From positions 2,790,001-2,854,000 of the forward strand of contig CM066289.1 of assembly GCA_033816765.1 (NCBI GenBank): DNA of 64,000 bases, in the 5' to 3' direction. Made by a program: the position numbers and the translations under genes. This stretch comes from Nothopassalora personata (lineage: Eukaryota; Ascomycota; Dothideomycetes; Mycosphaerellales; Mycosphaerellaceae). The notes under the pieces are model-generated. The model saw only the letters and a list, made by a program, of their open reading frames with translations. It was not told where the DNA came from and ran no database searches. Of this stretch, positions 27,258-40,734 are shown piece after piece. Position 1 is the first letter of the stretch, and the number at the start of each line of letters is the position of its first letter.

Positions 27258-29094
27258 TGGAACGGCAACTTGTGCGCTGGCAGCATAGGTGCTCGAACTG
27301 AACGGAATCCCCGCGATCATGCGTGGTCATGGTGGAGATGAGAGCTATGGACTTGGATCAGGTAACTAGTGAGAGCAGCTGGATATGGTCTCTATCTTGT
27401 CTACAGGCAGGGACGGAATACTGAAAGTTCAAGTTTTGAAGAAGACTGCCTCTTCTCTTCTCGATACCAGCATTCGACGGCATTCCGTTAGCCGTCACAT
27501 TAACCGGGTGTAGCGATTGAGTTCACAACGTCCGCATTCTCCGGATATCTGATCCCAGCGTTGACCGTGAACGTCCTGCCACGACCTCTGTGACGGTGAT
27601 AGAAACATGCAATCCCCGCATCAAAAAGTCCGCTGAATTGCAAATGTCCGAGCGCATGCTCCTGGCAAGGCTGGGATCGAGGTATCGTCGTGCAGTATCT
27701 CGGAACGATGTTATGCACATTGCCGGTTGGCAGAACTGACAAACGTCTTGGTCGTATGAACAAATACGGCACTTGATAGCCAGACTATGTAGCAAAAGCC
27801 AACGACGTTTCTACTGTTACGATAGAGTAGTAGCCGACGGGACCACGGACCGCCATGCTAAGCCTTCTCGGAACCGCGCGAGCATGGATTCTCCAGCCAC
27901 ACTGACCACGCTTGACGTGGATCGTGTCTGTCCAATGAGCAGCACAAGGGCCTTGAATGTAAAGACGGGTGAGCGCACGGCGGCTTACAAGAGTTGCGAT
28001 GTCAGAATTGAGGGATATGGAGTGCAAGCAGGATAGTAGTCAGGTTGTCAGTAGTGTTGCGTTGACTGGTTGCTGAGTCGGCAGTAGATGCATGAGCGTC
28101 TGCATGCAACCGACAGGAGTACGCTCGGTTCTGTCGGAGGCTGGACAGGCTGCAGGTTTTTCTTCGTTGTTCGTGCCACGGGTACGGACAGACGTCGTTC
28201 AACGGCACCAAGGGTGTCGTGGTGCAGGGATGCTGGTGGAGTTTGAGGTGTTGCGGCAGAGAGTGGTCGGGAGGGTGAAGCAAGCCATGGGCGAGGATGG
28301 TGTTGCACCTGTCGGACCCGACGCTGCTGACTGGAATGTGCATCTCGCGTGAGCATGTAACGATTTTATCTTCTCGTGATGCAAACGCAATGAACAACGA
28401 CGTGGCGATGACTTTTCGATGGAGATGCTTGAAAGTCGAGATCTGCTTACCGGAAGCCCGGGGCCCCTAGTCGTTACCGTGCCAATCGTGCCGCAAAGGT
28501 TCAATAAATCGGAAGGCGGGCACCACAGCACGGTGATGCACAATGGAGCGTGCCTGAGGGAGCCGTTGCCTGTCCTCGCACGGCCAACCTTGAAGGTGTG
28601 GTATCACTTGGTCGCAGAGCAAAGCCCAGCCATTGGACGAGGTTCGGTGGAGATCGGGCTTGCTTGTTGAGCTGTGCGCTGTCACAACTACAGTAGTAGT
28701 ACTGTGAAGGTGATCAAGGCACTCTCATCATCTTTCCAGCATCTCCTGCAGCTACTGCTGCTGTTCATTAGCTTCGCTGCTGTTCGCACGCCGCCCGCTT
28801 CCATCACGCAGCCAATACAGTACCTATCTCAGCGCAAACCGGGTGCGCGGTACATACGACGTTTCTGCAGCACCTCGACTGCGCATCTGGACATATTGAT
28901 CCCTGCTCGTGTCACCTTGCGACACATCTACCTCGCACGCCGCCACAGCAACGCCGACACCGCCCAACACGCACCGACGGGCAGCGTTTGCCGTGCGGCT
29001 TGCGGGCACGCACTGCTGCTGCGGGCCCACTTCCAAACAGTAATGGTCACTCCAGCGCCTTCTTGACCACGCCCACAGTACTAGCTAAGGTACC
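27258..29094. other. intergenic region, no gene seen
   Basis: About 1.8 kb between two plus-strand genes, containing the MAP kinase 3' end and the promoter and leader of the next gene. Several open frames exist but none carries a recognisable motif or splices into a plausible protein. Confidence 0.45.
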
Positions 29095-32000
29095 ATGGGT
29101 GTTGCAACTCGTCCGCATCCACCACCGCTGCCTGCTCCCACAGAGACCGACGAAGGCTCCTCCGGCGTCGAGACCGAAGTCGCTACCAACGTCACCAACA
29201 AAACATCCTACTCGATCCCCGAGGACGGCAGCCCCATCACCATCTCCACTCAGAAGGCGCACACGGGCAAGGACGGCAGTGGCCGACATTCACGAGACAA
29301 GAGCCAGACGAGCTTGTTGATCGAGTACTTTGAGGCCTCCAAGACGGGCGACAAGAGTCGGAGTCGACCAAGTGTGCGAGTCAAGGTTACACCAGGCGCA
29401 AAGCAGGGCAGTAGATCCGCTTCTGGGCATGACGCGATCCAGATCACTGGCATAGGCGCTGATCGCAAGCCCTCATACACGCGGCGCATCTCGCTGGGTA
29501 GCAGCAGCAAGGACGTCGAGACCGGACTGGCGCCCACAGAAGCCACTGAAGGCAGCCCTTCATCTGAGAGCAACGTCTCTGCCCGACCGCCGGTGGAGAT
29601 TGAGGTTTGGAACGAAAGCGACGTCTCGCAGAAGAGATCCTCGCGCGGCCTGATGTATGCTCCAGTGGAGTCCAACGTGTCCTCGATGCCACCCGAGAGC
29701 ATACTCGAGACCGACAGGCCTATTGAAGTGGATCGCAGCCGCATGACGCATCACGGGGATGATGATACCACGCCAACAGAGTACCTGAAGGCACCACAGC
29801 GGACTGGGAGTAGAAGTCGCAGTGCCAGCAGGGAAAGACTTACCCAGAAAGTCATGGAGAAGCTTGGCGCCTCACCAACAGCGACCAAACCTCGCAAATC
29901 GAGTAGGTCTAGTCGGGAGCTTGGCACGGACTACCAGTATGAAAGTGAGTCGCGAGAGCGACGCCGACGGTCATCCAAATCACAACGTGGGGAGGACGAT
30001 GCAATCAGCGGTGCCGAGTCGAGCATGCTTTCGTCCAACACAGCAGCCAGTGTAAGCTCACTTCGATCTCGCAGCTCGCAGGCCTCGCGCATGACCAACA
30101 ACCCGAAACTTCTTGAGATGGTCGAAGATACTATCAAGCGAATGATCCTGCCGGAGATCAACGCCATTAAGGACGAGCAGAAAGAGCAGAAAGTCGATCG
30201 CAAGCTGCGCAAGTACTCGGACCACAGCGAGCGCGAGTCCTTGGAGCGACGTGTAAGCAAGTCTTCCAGCTCGCCCAACATTGCATCAAAGCCCAAGGTT
30301 GTGCTCAACCGCGATGGAGATGATCCTGGTACAGTGCTCTCGCGTGGCGATTCTGAGCGAGTGAAGCATCGAAAGACGAGTCGAGAGGAACGCCCTTCGA
30401 GTCGGAAGTCATCCGGACGCCATTCACGCGAGGGTAGCTACGACGACAACGAAGAACGGATCAGGCATAAGTCCAGCAGAAGTAGCAACAACGGACTGCG
30501 TGGAGCAGCGGCTGCAGGTTTGGTCGGTAGTGTTCTCACTACTGCAGCTCTGAAGCATCACGACTCAGAAGGCGACATGCATCGCAGAAGGAAGAGGCAC
30601 AGCAAGTCCAGGACCAGTCGCAGTCGATCTGCGAGCATTACCGACACAATGGACGACACGCATCTCAAGGGACCAATTCCTCCGATGCCAATGGCCAGCG
30701 CAATCAACGAGTCCGAGATTACTCGCGAAAGCCTTCTCTCGCAAGGCACAGAAGGATCACAGTCGCGGTCATCCGGTAATATGACTCCCATTCACGAAGT
30801 GTCCCGTGGGTCTGTTGGCGACTCGCTATCCCCTGCATCATCACGTACCCCAACCCGAAACTCGCACGGTCGTGGTCTTGGCATGAGTCTCGCGAATCAG
30901 TCTATCGACAGTCCGCGGAGTCCGAAGAGCCCGTCAGTAGGCATGTCAAACAAAGCACGTCTGGCAGCCCTCACTGCGGCAGGTCTCGGTGGCGCGGCAG
31001 CGTTGACCAAGCACGAAGACAACCATGTAGACGCTGACGGCTATGGTGAGAGCACTCTACAGCGAAAAATTAGTAGTCCCGTGCAGAGTGTTTCCAGCTT
31101 GCGTCAAAACTTCGAAGACGATCCGCTCATTCCTCAAGGCCTCCGTCCACAAAGCGCGGCATCGCGTTCATCTGCAGGTCGTTTGCGTAGTACTGGCAAC
31201 TCACAGGCTTCGCTTCGCTCAACAGACTCACCACCTTCTACGAAGAAGCTGGCAGAGTCTAGGAAAAACTCTCAGGATATTGAAGCTGATGACTTCGAGA
31301 CGCCTTTGGAGCGTCCGGATCCCGCAGTCACTCGGGAACGTCCTGGAACTCCCAATGGCGAGACGGCTGAGGAGTGGTTTGAACGTCAACATCATGTCAA
31401 TGACCAATATCGGGACTCGATGAGTGAGGCTGCGAACAGGGATTCGTACCAAACCAACCCTTATCCACAGGACGAGAAGCGATTCACGATGAGCACTGAC
31501 GAAAGCTATGGCGATGAGTTCGGTGGCGAAAAGGATGTGCATCCACTTGGCCTGAACCCCAACTACGTCCATACACCGGTGGCCGTGGAGTCGGCTGTAG
31601 CATCGCTGATGGAGCCATCCACGGTTAGCAGCCATGTGGTGTCATCGAATGGCAGTGCTGCAAAATCCAACGGCACTTATAGCGACCGTATGGCAGAACA
31701 ACTGCGCAACGGCAAGGGCAGAGAGTCACCTCCGATGTACGAAGGCTCGACTTTGAGCCAAAGCATGCCAAGCCAGGACCGGTGGGCAGCGATCAAGGGC
31801 CATGCTCGCAATATGTCTGACTCCGTGGACAATGTCAACGACATCACGAGCACGGGCAGTCCTCGTCAGCAGCGATCGGTTGAGAACAAGCCGGTGATGG
31901 GCTCAAGCGGTCTGCCGCTTGCTGAAGACCCGATGCCAGAGATTGGTCATTATGACTCGAATTCTGATCTGACTACTAATCCATCCATCATTCAAGGACA

Positions 32001-34494
32001 TCTGGGTGGTGACGATGCGGGCACGACTACGTGGCCATATACCCCAGAGCCACGACATGATACTTCAAATCATCAGAGCACGAAAGATGGGCTGTTGGCT
32101 GCTGCTGCTGGAGGTGCTGCTGTTCTTGCTGCAAATCACTCCCGCAATCCTACTGTGGAAGACGAGCGTGGCCTACGCAATGGTGCTACCAGCGCTGACC
32201 GAGAAGCGATGTCATTCCGGGACGAGGGCTACGTTACTGACGGCCGCACTCGTTCCGCGGGGGGTATGACGCCGAAGGGTGAGATGCAGCGATACGGAAA
32301 GAAAGATCTCGAAGAGTATGAGCGGGCCATGAATGCTCACGACAATACCGAGGGAGATCCCTTCACCGCCGGCAACAAGCACACTCGTCACCTTAGTGGC
32401 AACTCAGATGGTATGGACCATGGCATGGAATCGCCGCTATATGATAGCGCGACTGGCAAAGGCATGGATCGTATTGACTCGAAGGACATTGTTGCACTTA
32501 TGGACCATCTTACAGTCCGCGATGCTCAGCGTAATGCGCGAGATACCGAGATCTTGGTCACTCTGGTTCGGAGCGCGGCAGAGATGCGGAGCTCTTTCGA
32601 TGAGATGAAGCGCTTTATCCTGGAACAGGACAAGGCCATTATGCAGAACACCGATCGTGGACTTGACCATACCGTCCAAAAAGTACTCAGTGGACCGAGA
32701 CCTCAGCCACTGGGATCTCCTCGCACACCACGCCGGCAGGCTACGTCCGAGGAAGATATCCAGGTCAAGCGTAAGGGTGTCCTCCAGCGAGCACTCAAAG
32801 GCTTGACAGGTGGTAAGAGTGCCAAGGACCTTGCCAGAGTTGAGGATATGCTCATGCAAATTCTTGACAATGTTGAGGATCTCAAGATGCAAGGCGGCAG
32901 CAGCAGACAGCTGGATCGCTCCTACACAAACGACAGTCTTGACTCGTACGAGAAGCTGAGGAATGCGCCTGACTCTGGCTATGAACCAGAGGGTCAAGCT
33001 GGCACTTCCAGTACGCCGAGCCACTCTGGTCACTTCAACCTAACGACTCCTCGTGAGAAGCAGCTGTTCCACTCAGGATACGATGGTCGTCGCGGCTCTG
33101 AGCATAGAGTCAGCACTGTGTTGGAGGATGACGAGGACGAGCTGGAGCCGCATGAGGCTCATATTTTGAACAACCAGTTCGAAAACAATGAGCGCATGTT
33201 GACTCCAACACAAGAGCGTCACCGCGCACAAGCTGCGGCAGAGAGCACACCGGAGAAGCGGAAGAAGCACAACAGCAACAGCTCCTCGTTGTTTGGTGTG
33301 CCCAAGATCTCCCGCTGGTCAAGAACAACGGCGTCTTCTGGTGCCCCAGATCTCGCCACTCTCGACAGCCCACAGCAGACACGTCATCCTAGACCGTCAT
33401 CCGAGTCGTCGAGGTCCCAGTCGACATTGGACCAGTATGACGAGGACGGCTATAGCTATCGAGATGTGGAAGGTCTGAAGACGACCAAGAGCTTCGAGCA
33501 ACGACGCCAAGCTGCGCACGCAGAGACACGCAGCATGCGTAGTCAAGCCAGCAGGCACACCAGGACTCCGTCTCCTCTCATCCCTTCGGAGGCATCGTCA
33601 AGGCATCGAGACGATTATCACGATGAGGGACAGGCGAGATCTCCCGTACAAAACGATGACGAAGCAGATCATGATGATCCGAAGTATCATGCTCATCGCA
33701 ACTCGATCCTGTTGCAGCACCCTCAACCTCGTCCTGGTCAGACACCACGTCATCAGAACGCTTTGGAGACACAAGCGCACACGTTCGATGATACTACAGG
33801 CACCAACTCAGACCTGTCTCAACGCACCGTGAGCGACTTCGACCCAGCCATATGGGGATCATCTGGCACGGCCGGACTGGCGCGCCATCGCTTGACCCAC
33901 GTAGAGCCCATCAGCCCCATCAGCATGAACAGTCCATCAGCCTATGGTGGCCGCTCGGGACACAACCAGGGGCCGTTGGTCCCACAATCCAAGCCTGCGG
34001 TCCCTGCCAAGATCAAGTACGAGGAGCCAGATCCCGAAGATGATTTGGATGAGCCTCAGTTCAGCAACAGCGGCTTCAGCAAGGGTGGCTACTACAGCAG
34101 TCCATACGGCTCCGGTCACCTTCTGGAGCCAATCGAAGAGGTCCGATACTCCCTGGAAACGGACAGTGGTCACGTGAGTTACACTGACCCTCCACCGTCC
34201 GGCATGAGTACTGACAGGCATGCACAGAGATCGCCCGAACCACAGATCGCCTCGGCCAAGGCTGTCAACATGCGCTCGCCAGCGCGTAAGATTACTGGCC
34301 CAAGACCTATGGGCAGCAGAAGTCCAAAGCCAACCGGCAACCAAGCGAGACTGGTAGAGAACGCAGGCACCGTACGGCGCAAGCCTGTGCCAGGAGCTCA
34401 AGGTACGAGTCAAAACTGTCGCCCTTTTTAAGCAGCATGGACTTATTGGTGCATCCCAGGCTCGGTTGATAGCCTCGACAGCGAGACATTTTGA
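29095..34494 (+). CDS. large Ser/Arg-rich low-complexity protein, 1780 aa
   Basis: A 5308-base first exon, 29095..34402, is followed by a 57-nt intron and a short last exon, 34460..34494, ending SVDSLDSETF; the unspliced frame stops at 34431. I recognise no named family. The protein is mostly disordered: Ser, Arg, Asp and Gly rich with many R-S and S-P sites. Three Ala/Gly-rich hydrophobic blocks, each next to a His, recur at about residues 470-490 (GAAAAGLVGSVLTTAALKHH), 623-642 and 1000-1017, with G-x3-G spacing like glycine zippers. A helical stretch near residues 1155-1195 (VTLVRSAAEMRSSFDEMKRF) could be a coiled coil. Conserved large proteins of this type exist in Pezizomycotina as uncharacterised or scaffold proteins. 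A role in membrane or septum tethering would be guesswork. Confidence 0.85.
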
Positions 34495-37400
34495 AAGTCT
34501 GCAGTGTCACCGTTAGTGTAAAACAAGAACAGACATCAGCGAAGGCGCTTTGGGAGTTTGATTTCGGACTGGAAGAACAGAGACACGATTGCATGGTTTA
34601 CGACGGATACCACTACAAAAGCGCACACGCACTCTCGCTTTGTGACAAGGCGAGGGGTGTTGATATCTGGATAGAAAGAGGAGATGGCCTACTCGCTTAT
34701 TGGTCTGCCGCTGGATCGGGATGGAGAGCAGAGTTGGGCTTTGTATACTGTACGCTCACGACTCTTCGCTTGTATTTCCAGTCGCTGGAGGCGTATCTTC
34801 GTCCATGTATTCATCCGCTGGATGAATGATAATGCGGACGTACCATCGGACGATGTGGCCTCCTCGGCTACACAGCTCTGCTTGCGGTCTCGAGCCGTCA
34901 TTTTCACTGCTTGATCAACGTAACTCTAATGTCGGGCCCGAACAGTATGTAGCGTAGCATCTCTATAATGCTCCGTTTGGTAGCTGCATCAGCTACGCAC
35001 CAAATGGTCTACTCGGCATGTCACTCAATGCACCCGGCCGAGATCTCGATTGCGAGTGTTACCTCCGACACCTCAACTGCATGACGCAGCGATAGGCTGC
35101 ACAGCCCAGGCGTGTAGGTGAATAGCACTTACTCGAAGATAAGCGATGCCATGATGATGCCGCGAGGAGCTGTACCCTCATAACCGTGACCTTTCCATTC
35201 CCATAGGCCATCTCTTATCCGACTTGGTGTACGGTGTTGCATGGTCCTGATCGTCGCTGGCCGAGTAAAGTCACGAAAGGCTGTGGTATCGGATAGGGAG
35301 CCGTGGAGCTGTTACAGGCAAGTAGACGGACCCTCTCGTCGCCTTGTTTGACCGCCCCTGTGGCGTTGTAGGGGCAATTCCTTCGCCCTCGAAGGGAAGG
35401 TCCGATTTCTCAACGACCGCTGGTCCGCATGTCTTGATTGTTATGGCTTCCGTCTCGATCATTTCGTCTGATGGGAGTTTGCAGGACAGAGTGCTGTCCT
35501 GGTCATTATTCGAGTGCTGCCTGCCTTGTTGCTTGGTCATGCGAGACTCCCTGAGGTCAACACATGGAAGGCATGTCATCCTCAGATGACTTCTCCCAAC
35601 TTGTCGGTCCCTGTCCATGTCCTCGGCGTCACTTCCGGGTGCATGCAGCCGGCCATCACCAGGCTAGGAGAGTCACAATTATGAATATATCCGGCGGTTG
35701 ACAATGGCAGGTAGTTGCATCAGATCTTTGGAGTCGACCATCTCATGCTGGTACACCCTAACTAATATTCTCATTCTCACTCGTATAGCCCGAATCCTGT
35801 AACGTTGCCATCCTGGCTCAAGGTGTTCTCTGTTGCCCCACATCGCAACAACATATGCGGAGTGGTCTCGGAGGGGACTCCGGACGATCTGCGGGAAGCT
35901 TTGGTGACCATTACATGCGTGGATGTGTTTGTCCTGATGAGCAATCGGTCTGACCATCGACGCATCGTTGCATGCCCTACCCTTGTAGGTACCCTGGGTC
36001 CTCTTGGCGCCTTTTCTCGCAGCGTGGCTCTCGAGGTACCATGGTAGCACAAGTCGGCTGAGCGACGAACCTGCCAACGCCAGAGCTTGCTGCCGCTTCT
36101 GACGATGCAAAAGTCGATTCGCGATCCCAGGACGTCATCACATGGCGCTTACCTCAAGGTTGCATCAGGAGCACTGAAGGTGTACAGCATTCACAGCACT
36201 TGCCGGCGAGCCCTAGCAGTTCCAACGCCACGATTGAAAATAAGCTGCTTCTGTAGGTCAACCCGGTAAGTCTCCTTCAGAGGCGAAACGCCGGGAAAGT
36301 GCAGCTGCAGTGGCTGGAAATACGCCAGATCTGACGGGATACTGTCGGAGAGAAGACCTCAACGTGCTGGGGATCAGGGTGTCCACCGTGAGTCGTACAG
36401 TAGTCGGAACAATGTCGGTGACTGCAGCAGCAGATGCGTGGTTTTCACCGCCGTGCCTTCTTTACTATGGTGGGCTGAAAGGCCGCACACCATCAATGTC
36501 TGCATGCGCCCAGCAGTAGCGAAAGGCATGCACTTAGCCGCGCTTTTGATGAGTGATCATGAGAAGAAGCGCTGTTGTACTGCTACCATATGATAGGGCG
36601 GAGGTATCTCCGGACCAGGTGTAACTGCATCCGAGAGGGCAAGAAGTTAATTCTATGGTTCCAGCTATGTTGAGGTTAGCCGAGTACGACCGTCATCTTG
36701 CAGCACCAAGCTAGCCGAAAGAGCAGTTGCTGCCCTCCTCTGTGCACGTGGGTGATAGTAGACGGTGGACGTAGAGGAGATGGTTGAGTGACTCAGAGTG
36801 AGGGCCTCACCGTGCCAAGAAGATGCGTCGTAGATTGAATATGCGGGTCAAGCGACCCACAAACTTGAAGCACATGATGCCACGGTCTCCGTGACACGCG
36901 ATGGCCTCAGCTAAAGACTCGCTGCGAAGGGCTTGCGGCAGTTTTGGCCCGAGTTGGGCTTGTTGAACCACATGGGCAGAGGGGATCTCGCATATCGCCA
37001 TAGCGCAGGACAGGGCCGATGGCGCCGTACATGTCGATGCAGAGGGACAGCTGCAACACGCTCGACATCGACGCCGCGAGGAACCACAGTGAAGCGGCAT
37101 CATCAGCCACGTGGCTGAGGCGCCATGGCACCTCAGGATTGACGTGATTCGTAGACGTCAGCGTCAAAGAGGCCGGGTGTCTGCCAGGACGTACAGTAGG
37201 AGGTACAGTACACACCGGGCGGCACGCGAAAACAGCGCACGAAGAGAGTCTACTAATAATGAAGACCACCACGCCGAGGACACAGCCGGAGGGCGCTCCT
37301 GCTCCGAACAGAAAAGTTACAGGGCCCCTGGCAAAAAGCTTCATCACGCGGGCCCCCCCCCCCCCGGCACCTCCGAGTGCATGCCTGTAGATTGATGAAC

Positions 37401-37595
37401 GCGATCTAATCGACGATCTCCGGCGTTACCAAAACCACGGACGGCCTGCGAAAAGATACATCAAACCTGGAGGCACATGTCAGCCATGCGAACTGGCCCA
37501 ACCGCACCTCATCATACCACTGGGCATCACTGTCTCGACTAACTAACATCACTACCATCCATGACACCGGCCGAGCTCGAGCTGGCGATTGACTA
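34495..37595. other. 3.1-kb region without a recognised gene
   Basis: The longest gene-free stretch in the window, between two plus-strand genes. Small open frames occur on both strands, but none shows a family motif or joins its neighbours by plausible introns. A C13 tract lies at 37353..37365. It may hold a long promoter, non-coding transcripts or decayed sequence. Confidence 0.45.
37353..37365. repeat. poly-C tract
   Basis: Thirteen consecutive C bases about 230 bases upstream of the Zn2Cys6 start codon. Its length should be treated as uncertain, because such runs are error-prone in sequencing. Confidence 0.9.
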
Positions 37596-38696
37596 ATGTC
37601 CGGCACAGGACGGCCGCTGCTCGCAGCTCGAACGGCCAGCGGCGAGAAAGACAGCACTGGAACCACGTCGCCCGGTCCTCATCGTCCGCATGGTGGTTCA
37701 CGGGCCAAGCGCACCTTGATCGAAAGCGCGTGCTCCGCGTGTCGGCGTAGGAAGTCTCGAGTGGGTATCGTGTGTGCACCTTAATGGAATAGAATACTGA
37801 CCCCTTCTGCGCAGTGCGACGGCCTGAGGTATGACAAATGCCACCCTCCGAGACTAACCATGCAACGCCTCGCTCACTGTAGACTGCCAGGCCAACTTGC
37901 TCGCGATGTCAGAATTTGCGCACCGATTGCCATTATGAAGCCGAAGAGGGCGAGAGCCGCTGGTCTGCTCTTCGTCGTCGAAACCAAATACTCGAGGCCG
38001 AACGTGACCAACTACGAGAACTGATGGCCTTCGTCCGAAACCGACCCGAGGCGGAAGCGCAGGACATTTTCCAGCGCATCCGCAACAGCGACTACGACGA
38101 CTTGTTCATGCTGCTGCGTGCCATCAAGGATGGTGCCATGAACATGCAGCAGCTACCTGCTACCATGACCGCCATGCACGTTCCCAGCCTGCCAGCCGCA
38201 GCCTCAGGGGTCGATCAGCGACTTCCTCCCATCCACGCCATTCTCGACCATTCTCGGCGTACCTCACCACCAGTTTCTCTGGTCCAAAACCACTCACTGA
38301 GCTCAGAGGACAGCAGTGGATCCATGCCAACCGAGCTGACCACCAACATGTCAACGCCAGTACCCGGTGGCGCGCCGCCACCACAACACCGCACGCCACT
38401 CAACACCCTCGAGCCAAGCTTACAACACCACGCACATGGCTGCATGCGAGGCACACCTGCAACGCTCAGCTCTGAAGAGAGCAGCTCGTCCTTGGTCTCT
38501 GCGTCGGTAGACGTGCCGTCGAAACCGTACATCGCGCGCAAAATCATGTATGCGTACCTCTGCTAATCATCCTCATAGATTTCCTCCATCCCAAGAAAGA
38601 ACGCATGCAGGTCCCGATCCTCCCCAGGAACCGATGCCGTACTACGTGAATGGACATAACCGGCCTGGCCAACACGGAGGACCGTACTACAACTAA
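37596..38696 (+). CDS. Zn2Cys6 transcription factor with a 14-nt exon
   Basis: Exons 37596..37760, 37815..37828 (14 nt), 37891..38526 and 38579..38696 give 310 aa. The zinc cluster is spread over three exons: CSACRRRKSR, then CDGLR, then PTCSRCQNLRTDC. This gives C46, C49, C56, C63, C66 and C73 in canonical C-x2-C-x6-C-x6-C-x2-C-x6-C spacing. The 14-nt exon supplies the third Cys. A short coiled coil (RNQILEAERDQLRELM) follows, a usual dimerisation element. The rest is Pro/Ser-rich, and the protein ends GGPYYN. The last donor is ambiguous: GTACAT at 38527 (52-nt intron, chosen for length) or GTATGC at 38548 (31-nt intron, 7 more residues, same frame). Without this intron the frame stops at 38566. 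Targets unknown. Confidence 0.85.
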
Positions 38697-39187
38697 GTCC
38701 AGAAAACGCTTAACTAGCCAGCTTCCCCACAATTCCATTTCTTCCTTCAACAATTGCATGTAACGTACTCAGCGGGCGCTCACTGGCGAACCAATCGACC
38801 ACCAGCTCAATGGGGAAAGGGAGGTCATTTGTGTTTTAGATCGACAGAACCGCCTGAAAGAACTCGGCAAGGACGAGAAAGGGCGTGCATATCATGAAGC
38901 GAAGGCGTCGAGGCGCAATGAATATGCCAAACCTCTGAATGAAGCTGCTTCGCGGCATGAAGTGGTGCTTTTACTATTCTGCAGACTTTTGTTCCGAGAG
39001 CGCATTTCCACTCCTCCATCCGATTCTATGTCAAACGCCGAGAGGTACTACAGTATAGCTAGATGTTACAACACGTCCGCCGCAGATTGCTCTGGTCAGG
39101 CAGGCAGGGTAAGACTCGGCTTGAATTGGCCGCGGTCGCGCCGAACCAGGAGGCCGCGTAGGTGAGACTTGCACGGGTGCAAACCTC
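38697..39187. other. intergenic, convergent 3' flanks
   Basis: About 490 bases between the 3' ends of the Zn2Cys6 gene and the reductoisomerase gene. No gene seen. Confidence 0.5.
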
Positions 39188-40589
39188 TTAGTTGTTCTCG
39201 GGTCTCAGACTGCGGACGGCCTTGCCAGCTCTCCAGATCTCGAGGTTGCGGATCTCCTCCATCTCCTTCTCGAATGCTTCACGGTAGTCCTTGCGGCCAG
39301 CGTACTCCATGGTGCGGGCAGTCTCCTTGCCGGTCTTGACGCTGTCGTAGAGCTCCTCAAACACTGGCTTGAGGCTGTCCTTGAAGCGCTTACTCCAGTC
39401 GATGGCACCACGACGGGCGGTGGTCGAGCATGCGGCGTACATGTAGTCCATGCCGTTCTGGCCAATCAGGGGGTACAGCGACTGAGTGGCCTCCTCGACA
39501 GTCTCGTTGAATGCCTCTGATGGCGAGTGGCCGTTCTCACGGAGTACTTCGTACTGTGCGAGGAACATGCCGTGGATACCACCCATCAAGCAACCACGCT
39601 CACCATAGAGATCGCTGTGCACCTCCTTCTCGAAGGTTGTCTTGTACATGTAGCCAGAGCCAACGGCCACACCGAGAGCGAACGCCTTCTCCTCAGCCTT
39701 TCCAGTCACGTCCTGGAAGACGGCGACACTGCTGTTGATACCGCGACCCTCACGGAAGAGAGTGCGCACAGTGCGACCAGAGCCCTTAGGCGCGACGAGG
39801 ATGACATCGATGTCCTTGGGTGGCTCAACCTTGGTCTGGTCCTTGAAGACTGGGGAGAAACCGTGGGAGAAGTAGAGAGTCTGGTGCTGTCAGGGTACGC
39901 GCTTGACATTTTCCCTCTTGTTTGCTCACCTTGCCCTTGGTGAGCATTGGCTTGATGTGTGGCCATGTCTCACTCTGTGCAGCGTCACTGAGCAGGTTCA
40001 TGATGATGGTACCCCTCTTGATGGCCTCGTCGATGTCGAAGAGGTTCGTTCCCTCAACCCATCCATCTTGTTGTGCCTCCTTCCAGCTAGCACCGCCCTT
40101 TCGCACACCAACAATGACGTTCAGGCCGTTGTCACGGAGGTTGAGACCTTGGCCGTGACCCTGCGAACCGTAACCGATCAGGGCGAGAGTGTCGTTCTTG
40201 AAGTATTCCTGTCACGTGTTAATATGATGCGACCTCAGTTGGCGACTCTGCGGAGGGATGTGAGTCACAATGGTATGGAGAGGCATACAAGAAGCTTGTC
40301 ACGCGGCCAGTCATCGCGCTCTAGGAGTTGCGGTCAGCCATTGAAACACGTGTGTTGTTCAGGCAGTATCGTATAGCATACCGTAGACGACCTCCTTGTC
40401 GCCGGCAAAGTCGACCGTCTTCTTGCCTCTGCTTTGCTGCACGAATGCCGATTGTGTGGCCTTGAGCGCTGGCTGGAGGCTGGGTCTGCTGGCGTTGACG
40501 GCGCTCACGAAAGACCGCTGCTGCACCTGAGGAGCCTTGAGCTGGCGGAGTGATGTGCGCAGAGCGCGGGAGGCATTCTTGGAGGCCAT
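39188..40589 (-). CDS. ILV5: ketol-acid reductoisomerase, mitochondrial
   Basis: Four exons, 40589..40382, 40320..40289 (only 32 nt), 40208..39930 and 39880..39188, encode 403 aa, normal for fungal Ilv5. The N-terminal 50 residues are rich in Arg, Ser and Ala without acids, a mitochondrial targeting peptide. The NADPH loop reads GYGSQGHGQGLNLRDNG; VAPKGSGRTVR and the C-terminal all-helical knotted domain (MGGIHGMFLAQYEVL, NETVEEATQSLYPLIGQNGMDYMY) carry the Mg-binding acids. The second exon encodes ERDDWPRDKLL. The enzyme converts acetolactate and acetohydroxybutyrate to dihydroxy acids in valine, leucine and isoleucine synthesis. All junctions restore the family sequence. Confidence 0.97.
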
Positions 40590-40734
40590 ATTGGATGCTG
40601 TGTAGCGGTAAACAGAGGAGTTGTTGTTGGCAGAAGATGGTAGTCACACAAGCATTCGCGCAGCTCTGAATTTCCTCCTGCGACATGCCCGAGATCGGGT
40701 TCGGGCCGACGCAAAACCGCTTTAGTGCATCTAC

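Noticed and set aside
36907..37347. 146-aa minus-strand frame with hydrophobic stretches
   Set aside because: Hydrophobic runs hint at a membrane protein, but no motif, no homologous pattern and no supporting splice sites were found.
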